The notes below the pieces were generated by a model. That model did not search any database. It was not told the DNA's origin and worked only from the letters and a program-made list of their open reading frames with translations. A stretch of DNA of 64,000 bases from Thermodesulforhabdus norvegica (GTDB taxonomy: Bacteria > Desulfobacterota > Syntrophobacteria > Syntrophobacterales > Thermodesulforhabdaceae), in assembly GCF_900114975.1 (NCBI RefSeq), contig NZ_FOUU01000001.1, positions 496,001 to 560,000 on the forward strand, in the 5' to 3' direction. Made by a program: the position numbers and the translations under genes. Of the stretch, positions 7,881-16,786 are shown piece after piece; the first letter of the stretch is position 1; the number at the start of each line of letters is the position of its first letter.

Positions 7881-8902
7881 GTCAGAAGCTCCCCTGGAGA
7901 AATTGGCAATCTTGTCTTACAGTAACCGTTTTTAACATACCACCATACCGCCTCTTTTACCGCCTGCCGCACCGGGGTAAGCGGCAGTCCCAGCTCTTTT
8001 ACGGCCCGTTCAGGCGAAAAGAACATGAGATACCGGCTCATTCTCACGCCCTCAAGGGGAACCGACGGAGGCCTTCCCGTAAGCCTGGAAAAGATCTCGC
8101 AGGCAACTCCTGCCGTTAAGGCCACGAGATAGGGTATTCTGATCTTTGGGGCAGGCAGGCCCGTGATTTCGCTAAGGATACGCAAAAAATCACGAAACGA
8201 GAGGTTTTCATTACCCAGTATGTATTTTCTACCCGATATACCCTTTTCCCAGGCCAGCAAATGCCCTAAGGCCACATCACGAACATGGACGAAGTTGAGC
8301 CCTGTGTTGACATAGGCCGGCATCCGACGGTTCAAAAAATCAACGATGACCCTTCCGGTCGGAGTGGGTTTATGATCTCTGGGGCCCACGGGGGTACTTG
8401 GATTCACGATCACGAGATCCAGACCCGAGCGGGCATATTCTTCGGCAATCCGTTCTGCAAGGAATTTGGAACGCTTGTAATGACCTATCATATCGGAGTA
8501 AGAAACAGGGGTGGTCTCGTCGGCCGGTCTACCGTCACGCCGAAGCCCCAGAGCCCCCACACTGCTGGTGTAAACAACCCTGGGAATTCTCAATTCCCTG
8601 GCCACAGAAAGCACCCTGCGGGTTCCCATGACGTTGTTTCTGTATATTTCCAAGGCGTTTCTGGCCCACAGCCTGTAATCTGCTGCAACATGAAAAAGGG
8701 CATCACAGCCGGTCATGGCCTTCTTTAGAACATCACTTGCCAGTATGTCGCCGGGCACCCAGTTTACTCCTGGAAAGTTAATAAAAGAAGGAAGGCGCAC
8801 AGACCGGGCAAGGGCAACCACATGCCAACCCTTCGAAACCAAACATTCGATAACATGGCTTCCTACAAAGCCCGTTCCTCCCGTAACGAAGGCCCTCGGC
8901 AT
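7877..8902 (-). CDS. hpnA: Hopanoid-associated sugar epimerase HpnA
   Basis: A 341-residue NAD-dependent epimerase/dehydratase of the extended SDR family. TGGTGFVGSHV near the N-terminus is the Rossmann nucleotide-binding turn, HVAADYRLWA is typical of HpnA, and the catalytic pair is YKRSKF (YxxxK) preceded by SSVGALG. HpnA is thought to supply or modify the sugar-like side chain of extended hopanoids. It is the first gene of the leftward hpnA-hpnH-cruF-like operon. GGAGCAGGCG precedes the start. Confidence 0.9.
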   Translation of the reverse strand: MPRAFVTGGTGFVGSHVIECLVSKGWHVVALARSVRLPSFINFPGVNWVPGDILASDVLKKAMTGCDALFHVAADYRLWARNALEIYRNNVMGTRRVLSVARELRIPRVVYTSSVGALGLRRDGRPADETTPVSYSDMIGHYKRSKFLAERIAEEYARSGLDLVIVNPSTPVGPRDHKPTPTGRVIVDFLNRRMPAYVNTGLNFVHVRDVALGHLLAWEKGISGRKYILGNENLSFRDFLRILSEITGLPAPKIRIPYLVALTAGVACEIFSRLTGRPPSVPLEGVRMSRYLMFFSPERAVKELGLPLTPVRQAVKEAVWWYVKNGYCKTRLPISPGELLT

Positions 8903-8920
8903 CGCCTGCTCCCTTTTCCA

Positions 8921-8949
8921 TTGTCATAACCCGGCAGATTCTCTATATC
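8921..8949 (+). promoter_or_regulatory. Putative promoter of the radical SAM-hpnN-tolC-sod operon
   Basis: TTGTCA and TATATC are 17 bases apart, 43 bases before the GTG start at 8993. Its -10 element overlaps that of the divergent promoter on the other strand. Confidence 0.55.
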
Positions 8950-8970
8950 AGAAGACTGTGGGTACGGCAA
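8942..8970 (-). promoter_or_regulatory. Putative promoter of the hpnA-hpnH operon
   Basis: On the minus strand TTGCCG and TATAGA are 17 bases apart, and the -10 ends 39 bases before the hpnA ATG. The -10 hexamers of the two divergent promoters share the bases TCTATATC, so polymerase could occupy only one at a time. Confidence 0.5.
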
Positions 8971-8992
8971 TTTATTACAGGAGAAAGCGGTC

Positions 8993-9961
8993 GTGATAAC
9001 CCGGAAAATCGGCTTAAAAGAACTCCTGGAAGGGTCGATCAAGTTCTTTTCCATGAAAGCCGGAAAAAGCTTTTTCGGCCTTCACATTGAAGTAACCAGA
9101 CGATGCAATGCCCGATGCGTCTTTTGTGATTACTGGAAGACAAAGGGCCCTGAAAGTCTCTGCCCCGATTACGGGCACATAGTCAAAAAGTTTAACCCTC
9201 TTCACGTGACCATAACGGGAGGCGAGCCGCTTCTCAGGAAGGATCTCGAAGCTATCGTCAGAAGAATCGTCGAGCAAAATCGCTTCGTTTACATAAACTG
9301 CATAACCAACGGTATATTGCTCAACAGAGAAAAGGCCCTGAAGCTCTGGGAAGCCGGTCTCTCGCAGATCTCCGTATCTCTGGATTTTCCGGATTCTCGC
9401 CACGATGCTCTTCGAAACGTTCCGGGTCTCTGGAACCACATAAAAGAGCTTATGAAAACCCTTCCCTCTACCGGAATAGACAACCTCTGTTTTAACACCG
9501 TAATCATGCGGGATAACCTGGATGTTCTCGAAACCATTGCCGGCATTGCTCACGATCACGGCTGGAAGGTCTCTTTTAGTACCTACAATCCTTTTAAAAA
9601 CAAAAACTTTGACCACAAGCTGGACTCACAGTTCCTGAACCGGCTGGAAGAAACAATCCTGCGCCTAATCTACCTGAAAAGCCGGTACCGTAACATAACG
9701 AATTCGGATTACTATCTCTTAAGGATTGTGGATTATGTGAAAAATGGGGGAATACCCGGATGTCTTGCAGGGCTTAAATGGGCACATATAAGCCCTGACG
9801 GCATGGTTAGAAGATGCTCCGAAAAAGAGATTCTGGGAAGGTGGCAGGATCTGAACCTAAAGGCAATTCCACAAACGGGTTGTAGGGAATGCTGGTATGC
9901 CTGTCGGGGCGAAGCCGAAGCGCCGCTTGACCTGAAACGCATTATTGAATTGAACAGATAG
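8993..9961 (+). CDS. Radical SAM/SPASM-type protein in the hopanoid locus
   Basis: A 322-residue radical SAM protein. The 4Fe-4S motif is in EVTRRCNARCVFCDYWK, the GGEP motif is TITGGEPLL, and a shortened cysteine-rich end (GCLAGLKWAHISPDG, then CRECWYACRGE) suggests an auxiliary cluster. It starts with GTG, 9 bases after AGGAG. It is divergent from hpnA and 23 bases upstream of the HpnN-like transporter, so it may modify a lipid that is then exported. It does not carry the B12-binding domain of HpnJ or related hopanoid enzymes. The substrate is not known. Confidence 0.75.
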   Translation: MITRKIGLKELLEGSIKFFSMKAGKSFFGLHIEVTRRCNARCVFCDYWKTKGPESLCPDYGHIVKKFNPLHVTITGGEPLLRKDLEAIVRRIVEQNRFVYINCITNGILLNREKALKLWEAGLSQISVSLDFPDSRHDALRNVPGLWNHIKELMKTLPSTGIDNLCFNTVIMRDNLDVLETIAGIAHDHGWKVSFSTYNPFKNKNFDHKLDSQFLNRLEETILRLIYLKSRYRNITNSDYYLLRIVDYVKNGGIPGCLAGLKWAHISPDGMVRRCSEKEILGRWQDLNLKAIPQTGCRECWYACRGEAEAPLDLKRIIELNR

Positions 9962-9984
9962 CAATTGTACAAGGGCTAAATTCA

Positions 9985-12744
9985 ATGAAAAATCTTTTTG
10001 AAGGGTTATCGGGTTACCTGAGCAGGCTCTCACTCTGGTCGCTATCCCATCCGGGAACTGTTTTTTTGTCTGCACTGCTTATTGCCTTTGTTTCAATCGC
10101 TTACACCGCCTTAAGACTCGATTTTAAAACAAGCCGAAACGACCTCGTGGCATCATCAGAGCCGGCCGTTCAGCGTTTTGAAGAGATATCGGAAGATTTT
10201 GGAAGGCTTACGAATGTGATCGTCGTTGTTGAAGGAAAAGATCTGGAACAAATGAAAAACTTCGCCCGACTCCTTGCAGAGCGACTGAAGCAAGAACCAC
10301 AATATTTCGGCAACATTCTCTATCGCATAAATACGGAAACCCTTGAAGGAAAGAAGTTGCTCTTTTTATCTCCCGAAGATTTGCAAAACCTCAAAGATAA
10401 ACTGGAAGAATACGGTGAACTTATCGAAGAACTTGCCTTCGAACCCTCGCTGGCAACCATATTTCAATACGTTAACCAGAAAATTAGCGAAGCCACCGTC
10501 AGTCATCTTGTTGGGGAGTTTCTCGGCAAGGGAGAAGGCAAAGAAAACAAACAAGAAAATGCTGAAACCACCAGAAAACCTGTGGATCTGAGTTTCCTCA
10601 GAGAACTCCTGACGGAGATGAGGCTTTCTCTGGAGCCGGGTTATCAGTTCCATTCACCCTGGGACACCTTTTTCAAGGCAAGCAAAAAGTTTTCTTACGA
10701 CGGGTTTCTCGTCTCTGACGACGAACGATTCCTCTACATAACCCTTGAAGCCAGAAGCCAGGCCGACGGCTTTACCAAAAAGAAGGCGGCCCTGGATAGG
10801 CTGAGATGGCACATAAAGGAACTGAGGAAGAAGGGCTTTGAAGATCTTTCGGTAGGGGTTACAGGGGGGGTTGCTCTGGCAACCGACGAAATGGTTCAGG
10901 CTATGAAGGATACTCAGCTTGCCACGGCGGTTGCCGCCATCGGAATCGCCCTGCTTTTCATGATCGTCTTTCATCAGGTCTATAACCCTCTTATGGTCGT
11001 AACGACCCTTGTTATATCCATCGCCTGGACTTTGGGATGGCTAACCCTTACCGTTGGCTCCCTAAACATTCTCTCCGTTGCCTTCGTACCCATTCTCATG
11101 GGCCTGGGCGTCGATTTTGGGATACACCTGGTAGCCAGATACTCGGAAGAGCGGCAAAAAGGAGCCGATGTAGTGGAATCCATGAAGATCTCTGCGGACC
11201 ATACCGGTCGGGCCATAACGGTTGGAGCCATAACGACGGCTCTTGCATTTTTTTCTTTAATGCTTGCCCGCTTTCGTGGAATTCAGGAGCTGGGTTTTAT
11301 CGCAGGCTCTGGAGTCCTTCTTGCACTGGTTGCCACCTTTACGGTGTTTCCCGCCATGCTCAAGATGGTCGAAAGCAGGTCAAATCCCGGAACAGGACAC
11401 GCAACGGCCCTTCGAATCAACATATCGTCGGAAAAGCTGGTAACGGGCCATTCAAAGTTAATCCTTCTTATCTGGGGGGTTCTTACGGTCTGTGCCCTGG
11501 CCGGCCTGTCCCGTGTGCGTTTTGACTATAACCTTCTAAAACTCCAGGCCAGGGGCACCGAGTCGGTCGTCTGGGAAGAAAAAATTATAGGTGAGTCCGG
11601 TCGATCTTCATGGTTTGCCGTAACGACGGCTCGGGATCTTGTCGAACTCCGAAAAAAACACAGGGCCTTTGAAGAACTTCCTTCGGTTCGCAAGGTTGAC
11701 AGCCTTGCGGATATGTTGCCGGAAGATCAGAATGTAAGGATTTCTCTGGTAAGAGACCTCGCTCCATACGTACCGAACATAGAGCTGGAAGAAATCAATC
11801 CCTCGGGAGATGATCCCGCCGAACTTCTCGACATTCTGGAAAAAATAAAATTCAAGCTCAGAAGCGATACCAGATGGGATCCCACAAGAAAACCCGACGA
11901 CCGGGAAATCGAATCCACCCGTGAAGCCCTTATCCTTGCCATAGAGGGGCTGAAAAAACGTCTGGAATCAATGGAAACGGTTAAAAGTCTCCACGCTTTC
12001 GAGAAAAAACTTTTCGACGACTTTCTCACCAAATTCACCCTTCTAAAAAACAACGTAAATCCTCCCGGCCCGATCGAAGAAAAAGACATACCTCCCGAGT
12101 TGCTGGCAAGGTTTAAAGGAAAGAGTGGACGATACCTTTTGCAGATTTATTCCCGGGAAAATATCTGGGAAAAAGAACACATGGAAAACTTCGTAAAGGA
12201 GCTTGAAACGGTGGATCCCTCGGTGACGGGATCTCCTGTTGTGGGATACATTGCAATATCCACCATGCAACAAGGCTACATCGAGGGTAGCATATATGCC
12301 CTGTGCGTAATCTTCGTTGTAATTATTGCAACCTTCAGACGAATATCCCTTGCACTTGTCTCCTGCATTCCTCTGGCCGGAACCATCGTGCTTATGCTCG
12401 GTCTTATGGGCTGGACGGGAATACCCTTTAATCTGGCAAACCTTATTACTCTGCCTTTAATACTGGGAATAGCCGTTGATGATGGAGTGCACATCATGCA
12501 CCGCTACAGCGAAAAACAGGGGGATTTGCACGAAACTTTTTCAGGGGGGCTCACCAGGGCCGTTTCACTTACTTCCTGGACGACCATGATCGGCTTCGGA
12601 AGTCTTATGCTCGCTCACCATTACGGAATATTTACCCTCGGCCTGCTTGTAACGGTGTCGGTCGGTATTGCATGGATACTCTCCCTTTTCGGTCTGCCGG
12701 CTATTCTTCAGATCCTTTCAAAAGGTGGCACAGAAACAAGATAA
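9985..12744 (+). CDS. hpnN: RND/MMPL-family lipid transporter, HpnN-like
   Basis: A 919-residue RND-superfamily inner-membrane protein with two MMPL halves. Each half has one N-terminal helix, a large periplasmic loop and five helices. The transmembrane carboxylate motifs are GVDFGIHLVARYSEE in half one and AVDDGVHIMHRYSEK in half two. Hopanoid-producing bacteria use HpnN to carry hopanoids to the outer membrane. The adjacent hpnA and hpnH genes and the TolC-family gene 12 bases downstream support this. The first periplasmic loop contains a charged insertion (about residues 175-200) rich in Lys and Glu. A general MMPL lipid exporter is the alternative. Confidence 0.75.
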   Translation: MKNLFEGLSGYLSRLSLWSLSHPGTVFLSALLIAFVSIAYTALRLDFKTSRNDLVASSEPAVQRFEEISEDFGRLTNVIVVVEGKDLEQMKNFARLLAERLKQEPQYFGNILYRINTETLEGKKLLFLSPEDLQNLKDKLEEYGELIEELAFEPSLATIFQYVNQKISEATVSHLVGEFLGKGEGKENKQENAETTRKPVDLSFLRELLTEMRLSLEPGYQFHSPWDTFFKASKKFSYDGFLVSDDERFLYITLEARSQADGFTKKKAALDRLRWHIKELRKKGFEDLSVGVTGGVALATDEMVQAMKDTQLATAVAAIGIALLFMIVFHQVYNPLMVVTTLVISIAWTLGWLTLTVGSLNILSVAFVPILMGLGVDFGIHLVARYSEERQKGADVVESMKISADHTGRAITVGAITTALAFFSLMLARFRGIQELGFIAGSGVLLALVATFTVFPAMLKMVESRSNPGTGHATALRINISSEKLVTGHSKLILLIWGVLTVCALAGLSRVRFDYNLLKLQARGTESVVWEEKIIGESGRSSWFAVTTARDLVELRKKHRAFEELPSVRKVDSLADMLPEDQNVRISLVRDLAPYVPNIELEEINPSGDDPAELLDILEKIKFKLRSDTRWDPTRKPDDREIESTREALILAIEGLKKRLESMETVKSLHAFEKKLFDDFLTKFTLLKNNVNPPGPIEEKDIPPELLARFKGKSGRYLLQIYSRENIWEKEHMENFVKELETVDPSVTGSPVVGYIAISTMQQGYIEGSIYALCVIFVVIIATFRRISLALVSCIPLAGTIVLMLGLMGWTGIPFNLANLITLPLILGIAVDDGVHIMHRYSEKQGDLHETFSGGLTRAVSLTSWTTMIGFGSLMLAHHYGIFTLGLLVTVSVGIAWILSLFGLPAILQILSKGGTETR

Positions 12745-12756
12745 AGGAGGAGGAAG

Positions 12757-14136
12757 ATGAGCGGTCATCAAAGGGGAAATAAAAAAGGCTGTCGGGTAAG
12801 GTTGATAAGAATTCTGGCAATCATAATTTGCATCTTTTATCCCTTTTGCTCAAAGGCCGAAAAGCTGTCCCTTGAGGAGTGTGTAAAGAGAGCGCTGGAA
12901 TCTTATCCTTCCCTGCAGAAGAGCCGCTATGAAGTTGAAAGCTCTTTATGGAGACTGAAAGAAGCAAAACTCAGAAGATGGCCCAGCATGGAGCTGGAAA
13001 ATCTCATGGGGATTGTACCCGATGCAGAAGGAGACGCCATTACAGGCGAGACCATAGATGATGAGTACGGCTTCTTTAACAAACTTGATGTCAAGATGGC
13101 TCTACCTCTTGTAACCTTTGGCAGAATTGGTCACGGTATAAAGGCCGCTCAGGAAGCCCTTAAATCGCAAGAAGCCGCATACCGATCCGAACTTGACGAG
13201 GTTGTCCTCAGGGTTCACGAACTTTACTACGGCTATTTGTTGACGTCCCATCTGATGGACTCCACGGGAGATTTGCTCGAGCGTTTTCAGGAAGCCTACA
13301 CCATCGCTCAGGAACGCCTTGAAAAAAACGAGCCCAACGTAACGGAAGCGGACGTACTGAAGCTGAAAATCGGTCTTGAAGGCGTATCCAAGGGGATGCG
13401 CAAACTGGAAAGGCAGAGGCAAACCGTTATCGCTTCTCTTCTTAACTTAATCGGCTGGGATAAGTCAGAAGAGGAGTTTGCTACCGAAGATAAACAGCTC
13501 AAACCGGTAAAAATAAAGCTTCTGGATCTGTCGGAATACGAAGAAATGGCAAAAGAAAACAATGCCAGAATCAAGCAACTGGAAGCGGCCGTTCAGGCGG
13601 CTAAAGAAGAGTATATGGCCGAAAAAGCCAAGTATTATCCAATGCTGCTTGCCGTAGGAGGGGTCAAGTATGCGGTAGCACCGGGTCGCGAAGACCAGGA
13701 CAACCCCTTTCTAAACGACGAATACAACTACTTCAGCGCCGGGGCAGCTCTGGCTGTGAAATGGAATATGAACATTTTGGAAACCCGTGCGGAAGTCGAA
13801 CAGAAAAGAGCCCGTTATCTTTCACTGGAACGACAGCTCGAAGAGGCTCGCAGGGGCATAATGGTCAAAGTACGGGAAGCTTACGAGAAGGTAAAAGAAA
13901 CGGAGAAGAACCTGGATTCAAGCTGGGAAGCCCGCAAAGCGGGAAGAGCCCTTCTTATTCTCAACTTTACCAATTTCAAATTCGGCATAGGATCGGGAAA
14001 GGATGTCTTTGACGGATTGAGTATTTACGCAAGAACGGCGGGACAGTATTATGAAAGCGTTTACGATTACAACATGGCGGTAGCTCAGCTTAAGCAGCTC
14101 ACGGGGCAACTTTATAAAGCAAATAATAATTTTTAA
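12757..14136 (+). CDS. TolC-family outer membrane efflux protein
   Basis: A 459-residue outer-membrane channel protein. A signal peptide (hydrophobic core IRILAIIICIFYPFCSKA) is followed by the LSLEECVKRALESYPSLQKSRYEVES opening of the OEP fold and two long alpha-helical repeats. AGGAGG sits directly before the ATG. It follows the RND transporter gene by 12 bases, so the pair probably forms part of an envelope-spanning export route. The membrane-fusion adaptor normally needed by RND pumps is absent from the operon, which would fit an MMPL-type lipid transporter. Confidence 0.85.
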   Translation: MSGHQRGNKKGCRVRLIRILAIIICIFYPFCSKAEKLSLEECVKRALESYPSLQKSRYEVESSLWRLKEAKLRRWPSMELENLMGIVPDAEGDAITGETIDDEYGFFNKLDVKMALPLVTFGRIGHGIKAAQEALKSQEAAYRSELDEVVLRVHELYYGYLLTSHLMDSTGDLLERFQEAYTIAQERLEKNEPNVTEADVLKLKIGLEGVSKGMRKLERQRQTVIASLLNLIGWDKSEEEFATEDKQLKPVKIKLLDLSEYEEMAKENNARIKQLEAAVQAAKEEYMAEKAKYYPMLLAVGGVKYAVAPGREDQDNPFLNDEYNYFSAGAALAVKWNMNILETRAEVEQKRARYLSLERQLEEARRGIMVKVREAYEKVKETEKNLDSSWEARKAGRALLILNFTNFKFGIGSGKDVFDGLSIYARTAGQYYESVYDYNMAVAQLKQLTGQLYKANNNF

Positions 14137-14155
14137 CATCTGAGGAGGGACAAAA

Positions 14156-14896
14156 ATGAAACGCCTGTTTCTGCTGTTGCTACTGACGACGGTTGTCTGC
14201 ATGGGGCTAGCAGGTTGCAAAGAAAAGGCCGCAAAGCCTGCATCCGACACCGGAAAAATCCGGCCTTATTCAGCCAAAGATTTTTCTTATCTTCTCGGAA
14301 CACCCGGCTTCAGCGACAATGCTCTGAAGCTACACTTTGCACTGTACGAGGGTTACGTAAAGAATACCAACCTTTTGCTCACAAAGATGGAAGAGATGGT
14401 CCGGCAGGGGAAGTCTCAGAGTTCCGAATTTTCGGAACTGAAACGGAGGTTCGGCTTTGAGTTCAACGGTATGAGGCTCCATGAATACTATTTTTCATCT
14501 TTAGGCGGAAACGGCATTCCGGATAAGGAAAGCGACCTTTACAAAGCCATCGTTGCCAGCTTTGGCAGTTTCGAAAACTGGCAAAAGGATTTCGTCGATA
14601 CCGCCATGAGCCGCGGTGTTGGCTGGACAGTTCTTTACTACGATGAAATCCAGAACCGCCTGATGAATGTCTGGATTAATGAACACCACGTGGGACATCC
14701 TGCCGGCTGTAGAGTAATTCTGCCGCTGGACGTTTTCGAACATGCCTTCCTGGTCGATTACGGACTGGATAAAAAAGCTTATATTGAAGCCTTTTTGAAG
14801 GCGCTGAACTGGAAGGTTCTGGAAGAGCGTTTTAGAGGGCAACCCTTTCCCGAAAGACCCGCGGAGGTTACAGAAAAATCGGGACAGGAAGCTTAA
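14156..14896 (+). CDS. Fe/Mn superoxide dismutase with lipoprotein signal
   Basis: A 246-residue Fe/Mn-type superoxide dismutase. The first 21 residues are a lipoprotein signal with lipobox LAGC, so the enzyme should be anchored on the periplasmic side of a membrane. Ligand candidates are His in KLHFALYEGYVKNTN, His in GMRLHEYYFSSLGG, and Asp and His in LDVFEHAFLVDYG. The first motif is unusual, lacking the HHxxHH cluster of classical enzymes. The end DKKAYIEAFLKALNW matches the family. GAGGAGG precedes the start. It closes the hopanoid export operon and presumably protects envelope components of an anaerobe from superoxide. Confidence 0.85.
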   Translation: MKRLFLLLLLTTVVCMGLAGCKEKAAKPASDTGKIRPYSAKDFSYLLGTPGFSDNALKLHFALYEGYVKNTNLLLTKMEEMVRQGKSQSSEFSELKRRFGFEFNGMRLHEYYFSSLGGNGIPDKESDLYKAIVASFGSFENWQKDFVDTAMSRGVGWTVLYYDEIQNRLMNVWINEHHVGHPAGCRVILPLDVFEHAFLVDYGLDKKAYIEAFLKALNWKVLEERFRGQPFPERPAEVTEKSGQEA

Positions 14897-14904
14897 ATTG
14901 GTTC

Positions 14905-14933
14905 TTGACTGACAGGGGAATCTCGTTTATTAG
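14905..14933 (+). promoter_or_regulatory. Putative sigma-70 promoter for tRNA-Gly
   Basis: TTGACT and TATTAG are separated by 17 bases. The -10 ends 18 bases before the tRNA, so transcription would begin close to the 5' end of the gene. Confidence 0.65.
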
Positions 14934-14951
14934 AAAATTGAAAATAAAGGA

Positions 14952-15026
<75 letters not shown>

Positions 15027-15041
15027 GGCTGAAGTAAGAGA

Positions 15042-15070
15042 AGCGGGCAGCAAAGTTGTCCGCTTTTTTT
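15042..15070 (+). terminator. Intrinsic terminator of tRNA-Gly
   Basis: AGCGGGCA and TGTCCGCT form an 8-bp stem with one G-T pair around a 7-base loop, followed by seven T residues. Confidence 0.8.
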
Positions 15071-15096
15071 ATATTTTTGGCCGCGAGTTGTCCGGA

Positions 15097-16101
15097 ATGG
15101 ATGCCTTGTCCCTTAGAAATCGAAACGATCGGCTCAGGACTCTGCTATCTTTTTTCCGTCCCGACGATAACGTACTCATTGTGATAGACCCGGATCCCGA
15201 CGCTCTGGGATCCGCCTGGGCTCTGAAGCGGATACTCTGGAGACGTGTAGCCTCAACGGTCATTGCCATAATACGTCCGGTAAAGAGATGGAATAACATC
15301 TCGATGATCCGCCTTTTAAGGATTCCCTTAACCCCTCTTGAAAACGTCCCGGTGGGATCTTTCTCCAAATTCGTCCTGGTTGACGGCCAGCCTCACCATA
15401 ACCCCGTCTTCGGCAGTTTCCGGTTCGATGTTGTGATAGACCATCACCCCCTTCCGCCGGAAAAACCTGCATCGGACAACGACACCTTTTACGACGTCCG
15501 CCCTCAATACGGCGCCACATCCACCATTCTTACGGAATATCTAAAAACGGCAAAGATAACACCTTCCAGATCTCTTGCCACTGCTCTTCTTTACGGCATA
15601 AAGACGGACACGCGTAACTTTGAGAGGCATACCAGAGAAGAGGATATAAGATGCTTCCTTTATCTGTATCCAAAGGTAAATCACAGCGTATTGAGCAAAA
15701 TCGAAATCTCCGATCTAGCCGTTGAAGATCTCGTTTTCTTCGAAAGAGCGCTTAAGTCAAAAATAATTTCCGATCAGAAAATACTGGTTTATCTTGGTGA
15801 GGTTCCTTCATCGGACATCCTCGTTATCGTCTCCGAATTCTTTTTGAAAATTCATAACATTTCCTGGAGCATTGCCGCGGGCAAGGTTCAGGACAGGCTA
15901 ATTGTTGTGGCCAGAAGTGATGGATACCGGAAGAACGCCGGTAAAACCCTGCAGCGTTGTTTCGGTTCCATGGGGCCTGCCGGCGGGCACGCTTCCATGG
16001 CGAGGGCAGAAGTCCCCCTCGAAGCCCTGAGAACCCGGCTGCACAGAAAGAGGCTTACCAGGACCTGTATAGAAAGCTTTTTAAAGAAAAACCTTCTATG
16101 A
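15097..16101 (+). CDS. DHH-family phosphoesterase (NrnA/RecJ-like)
   Basis: A 334-residue DHH/DHHA1 protein. DPDPDALGSAWAL is the first metal-binding motif, DGQPHH the second and VVIDHHPLP the DHH triad. GPAGGHASMARAEV is the DHHA1 C-terminal GGGH-like signature. Members with this layout are nano-RNases or pAp phosphatases. A TTG at 15088 would add three residues, and neither start has a strong ribosome-binding site. RNase HI lies 10 bases downstream, so the two nucleic-acid hydrolases are probably co-transcribed and may both act on short RNA. Confidence 0.85.
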   Translation: MDALSLRNRNDRLRTLLSFFRPDDNVLIVIDPDPDALGSAWALKRILWRRVASTVIAIIRPVKRWNNISMIRLLRIPLTPLENVPVGSFSKFVLVDGQPHHNPVFGSFRFDVVIDHHPLPPEKPASDNDTFYDVRPQYGATSTILTEYLKTAKITPSRSLATALLYGIKTDTRNFERHTREEDIRCFLYLYPKVNHSVLSKIEISDLAVEDLVFFERALKSKIISDQKILVYLGEVPSSDILVIVSEFFLKIHNISWSIAAGKVQDRLIVVARSDGYRKNAGKTLQRCFGSMGPAGGHASMARAEVPLEALRTRLHRKRLTRTCIESFLKKNLL

Positions 16102-16111
16102 GGGGTATGCT

Positions 16112-16558
16112 GTGGGAAAAGAAGTGGTGATTTTCACCGACGGGGCCTGCAGTGGCAACCCCGGCCCTGGAGCATGGGCAGCAATACTGAAATACGGAGA
16201 GCACGAAAAGATACTGGCAGGCTTCGAACCGCTGACGACCAATAACCGAATGGAAATGGCTGCGGTAGTTCACGCTTTAAAAGCCCTCAAGGAACCCTGT
16301 CGAGTTACCGTTCACACCGATTCTCAGTACCTTAAAAACGGCATAACCCGCTGGATACACAGGTGGAGGCAGAGTGGCTGGATAACCTCAGAAAAAACTC
16401 CGGTAAAAAATCGAGACCTCTGGGAAGAACTTGATGTGCTCTCGAAGGCTCATAGCGTTACCTGGGTCTGGCTAAAAGGTCATTCGGGTCATCGAGACAA
16501 CGAAAGATGTGATCGCATCGCCCGTAACTTTATAAAACTCTGTAACAACGCTGTCTGA
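16112..16558 (+). CDS. rnhA: Ribonuclease HI
   Basis: RNase HI cleaves the RNA strand of RNA-DNA hybrids. The 148-residue protein has the complete active site: Asp in VIFTDGACSGNPGPG, Glu in TNNRMEMAAVVHAL, Asp in HTDSQYLKNGI, and the final His/Asp region in KGHSGHRDNERCDRIA. The length is close to that of E. coli RNase HI. The start is GTG with GAGGGG about 8 bases upstream. Confidence 0.95.
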   Translation: MGKEVVIFTDGACSGNPGPGAWAAILKYGEHEKILAGFEPLTTNNRMEMAAVVHALKALKEPCRVTVHTDSQYLKNGITRWIHRWRQSGWITSEKTPVKNRDLWEELDVLSKAHSVTWVWLKGHSGHRDNERCDRIARNFIKLCNNAV

Positions 16559-16680
16559 TTTTAAGAAATGGGCCGGGAAGGAAAGTGCAGTGATTTTGCA
16601 GAATGCCTCTTGTACCAGAGAAGTCCTGCCTCAAGTGAATACAAAAATTTAAGGCCATGTGAAAAATTTAGCGTTCCGTC

Positions 16681-16710
16681 TTGACAGGGGCACGATTTTT
16701 CGCCTAGTTA
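16681..16710 (+). promoter_or_regulatory. Putative promoter of the rnf operon
   Basis: A consensus TTGACA and the hexamer TAGTTA are 18 bases apart, 76 bases before the rnfC start. The leader between them contains no obvious riboswitch. Confidence 0.6.
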
Positions 16711-16786
16711 GAATGTGAATTTTTTCAGAAGCTTTTTATTATTGTTCACAAACGGTTTTATTCTTTTCGGAAAATTGGGGAGTCCT

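Noticed and set aside
9014-9616. A 200-codon minus-strand frame opposite the radical SAM gene at 8993
   Set aside because: The plus-strand frame has the radical SAM cluster motif and GGEP motif. The minus-strand frame has neither a motif nor a start site.
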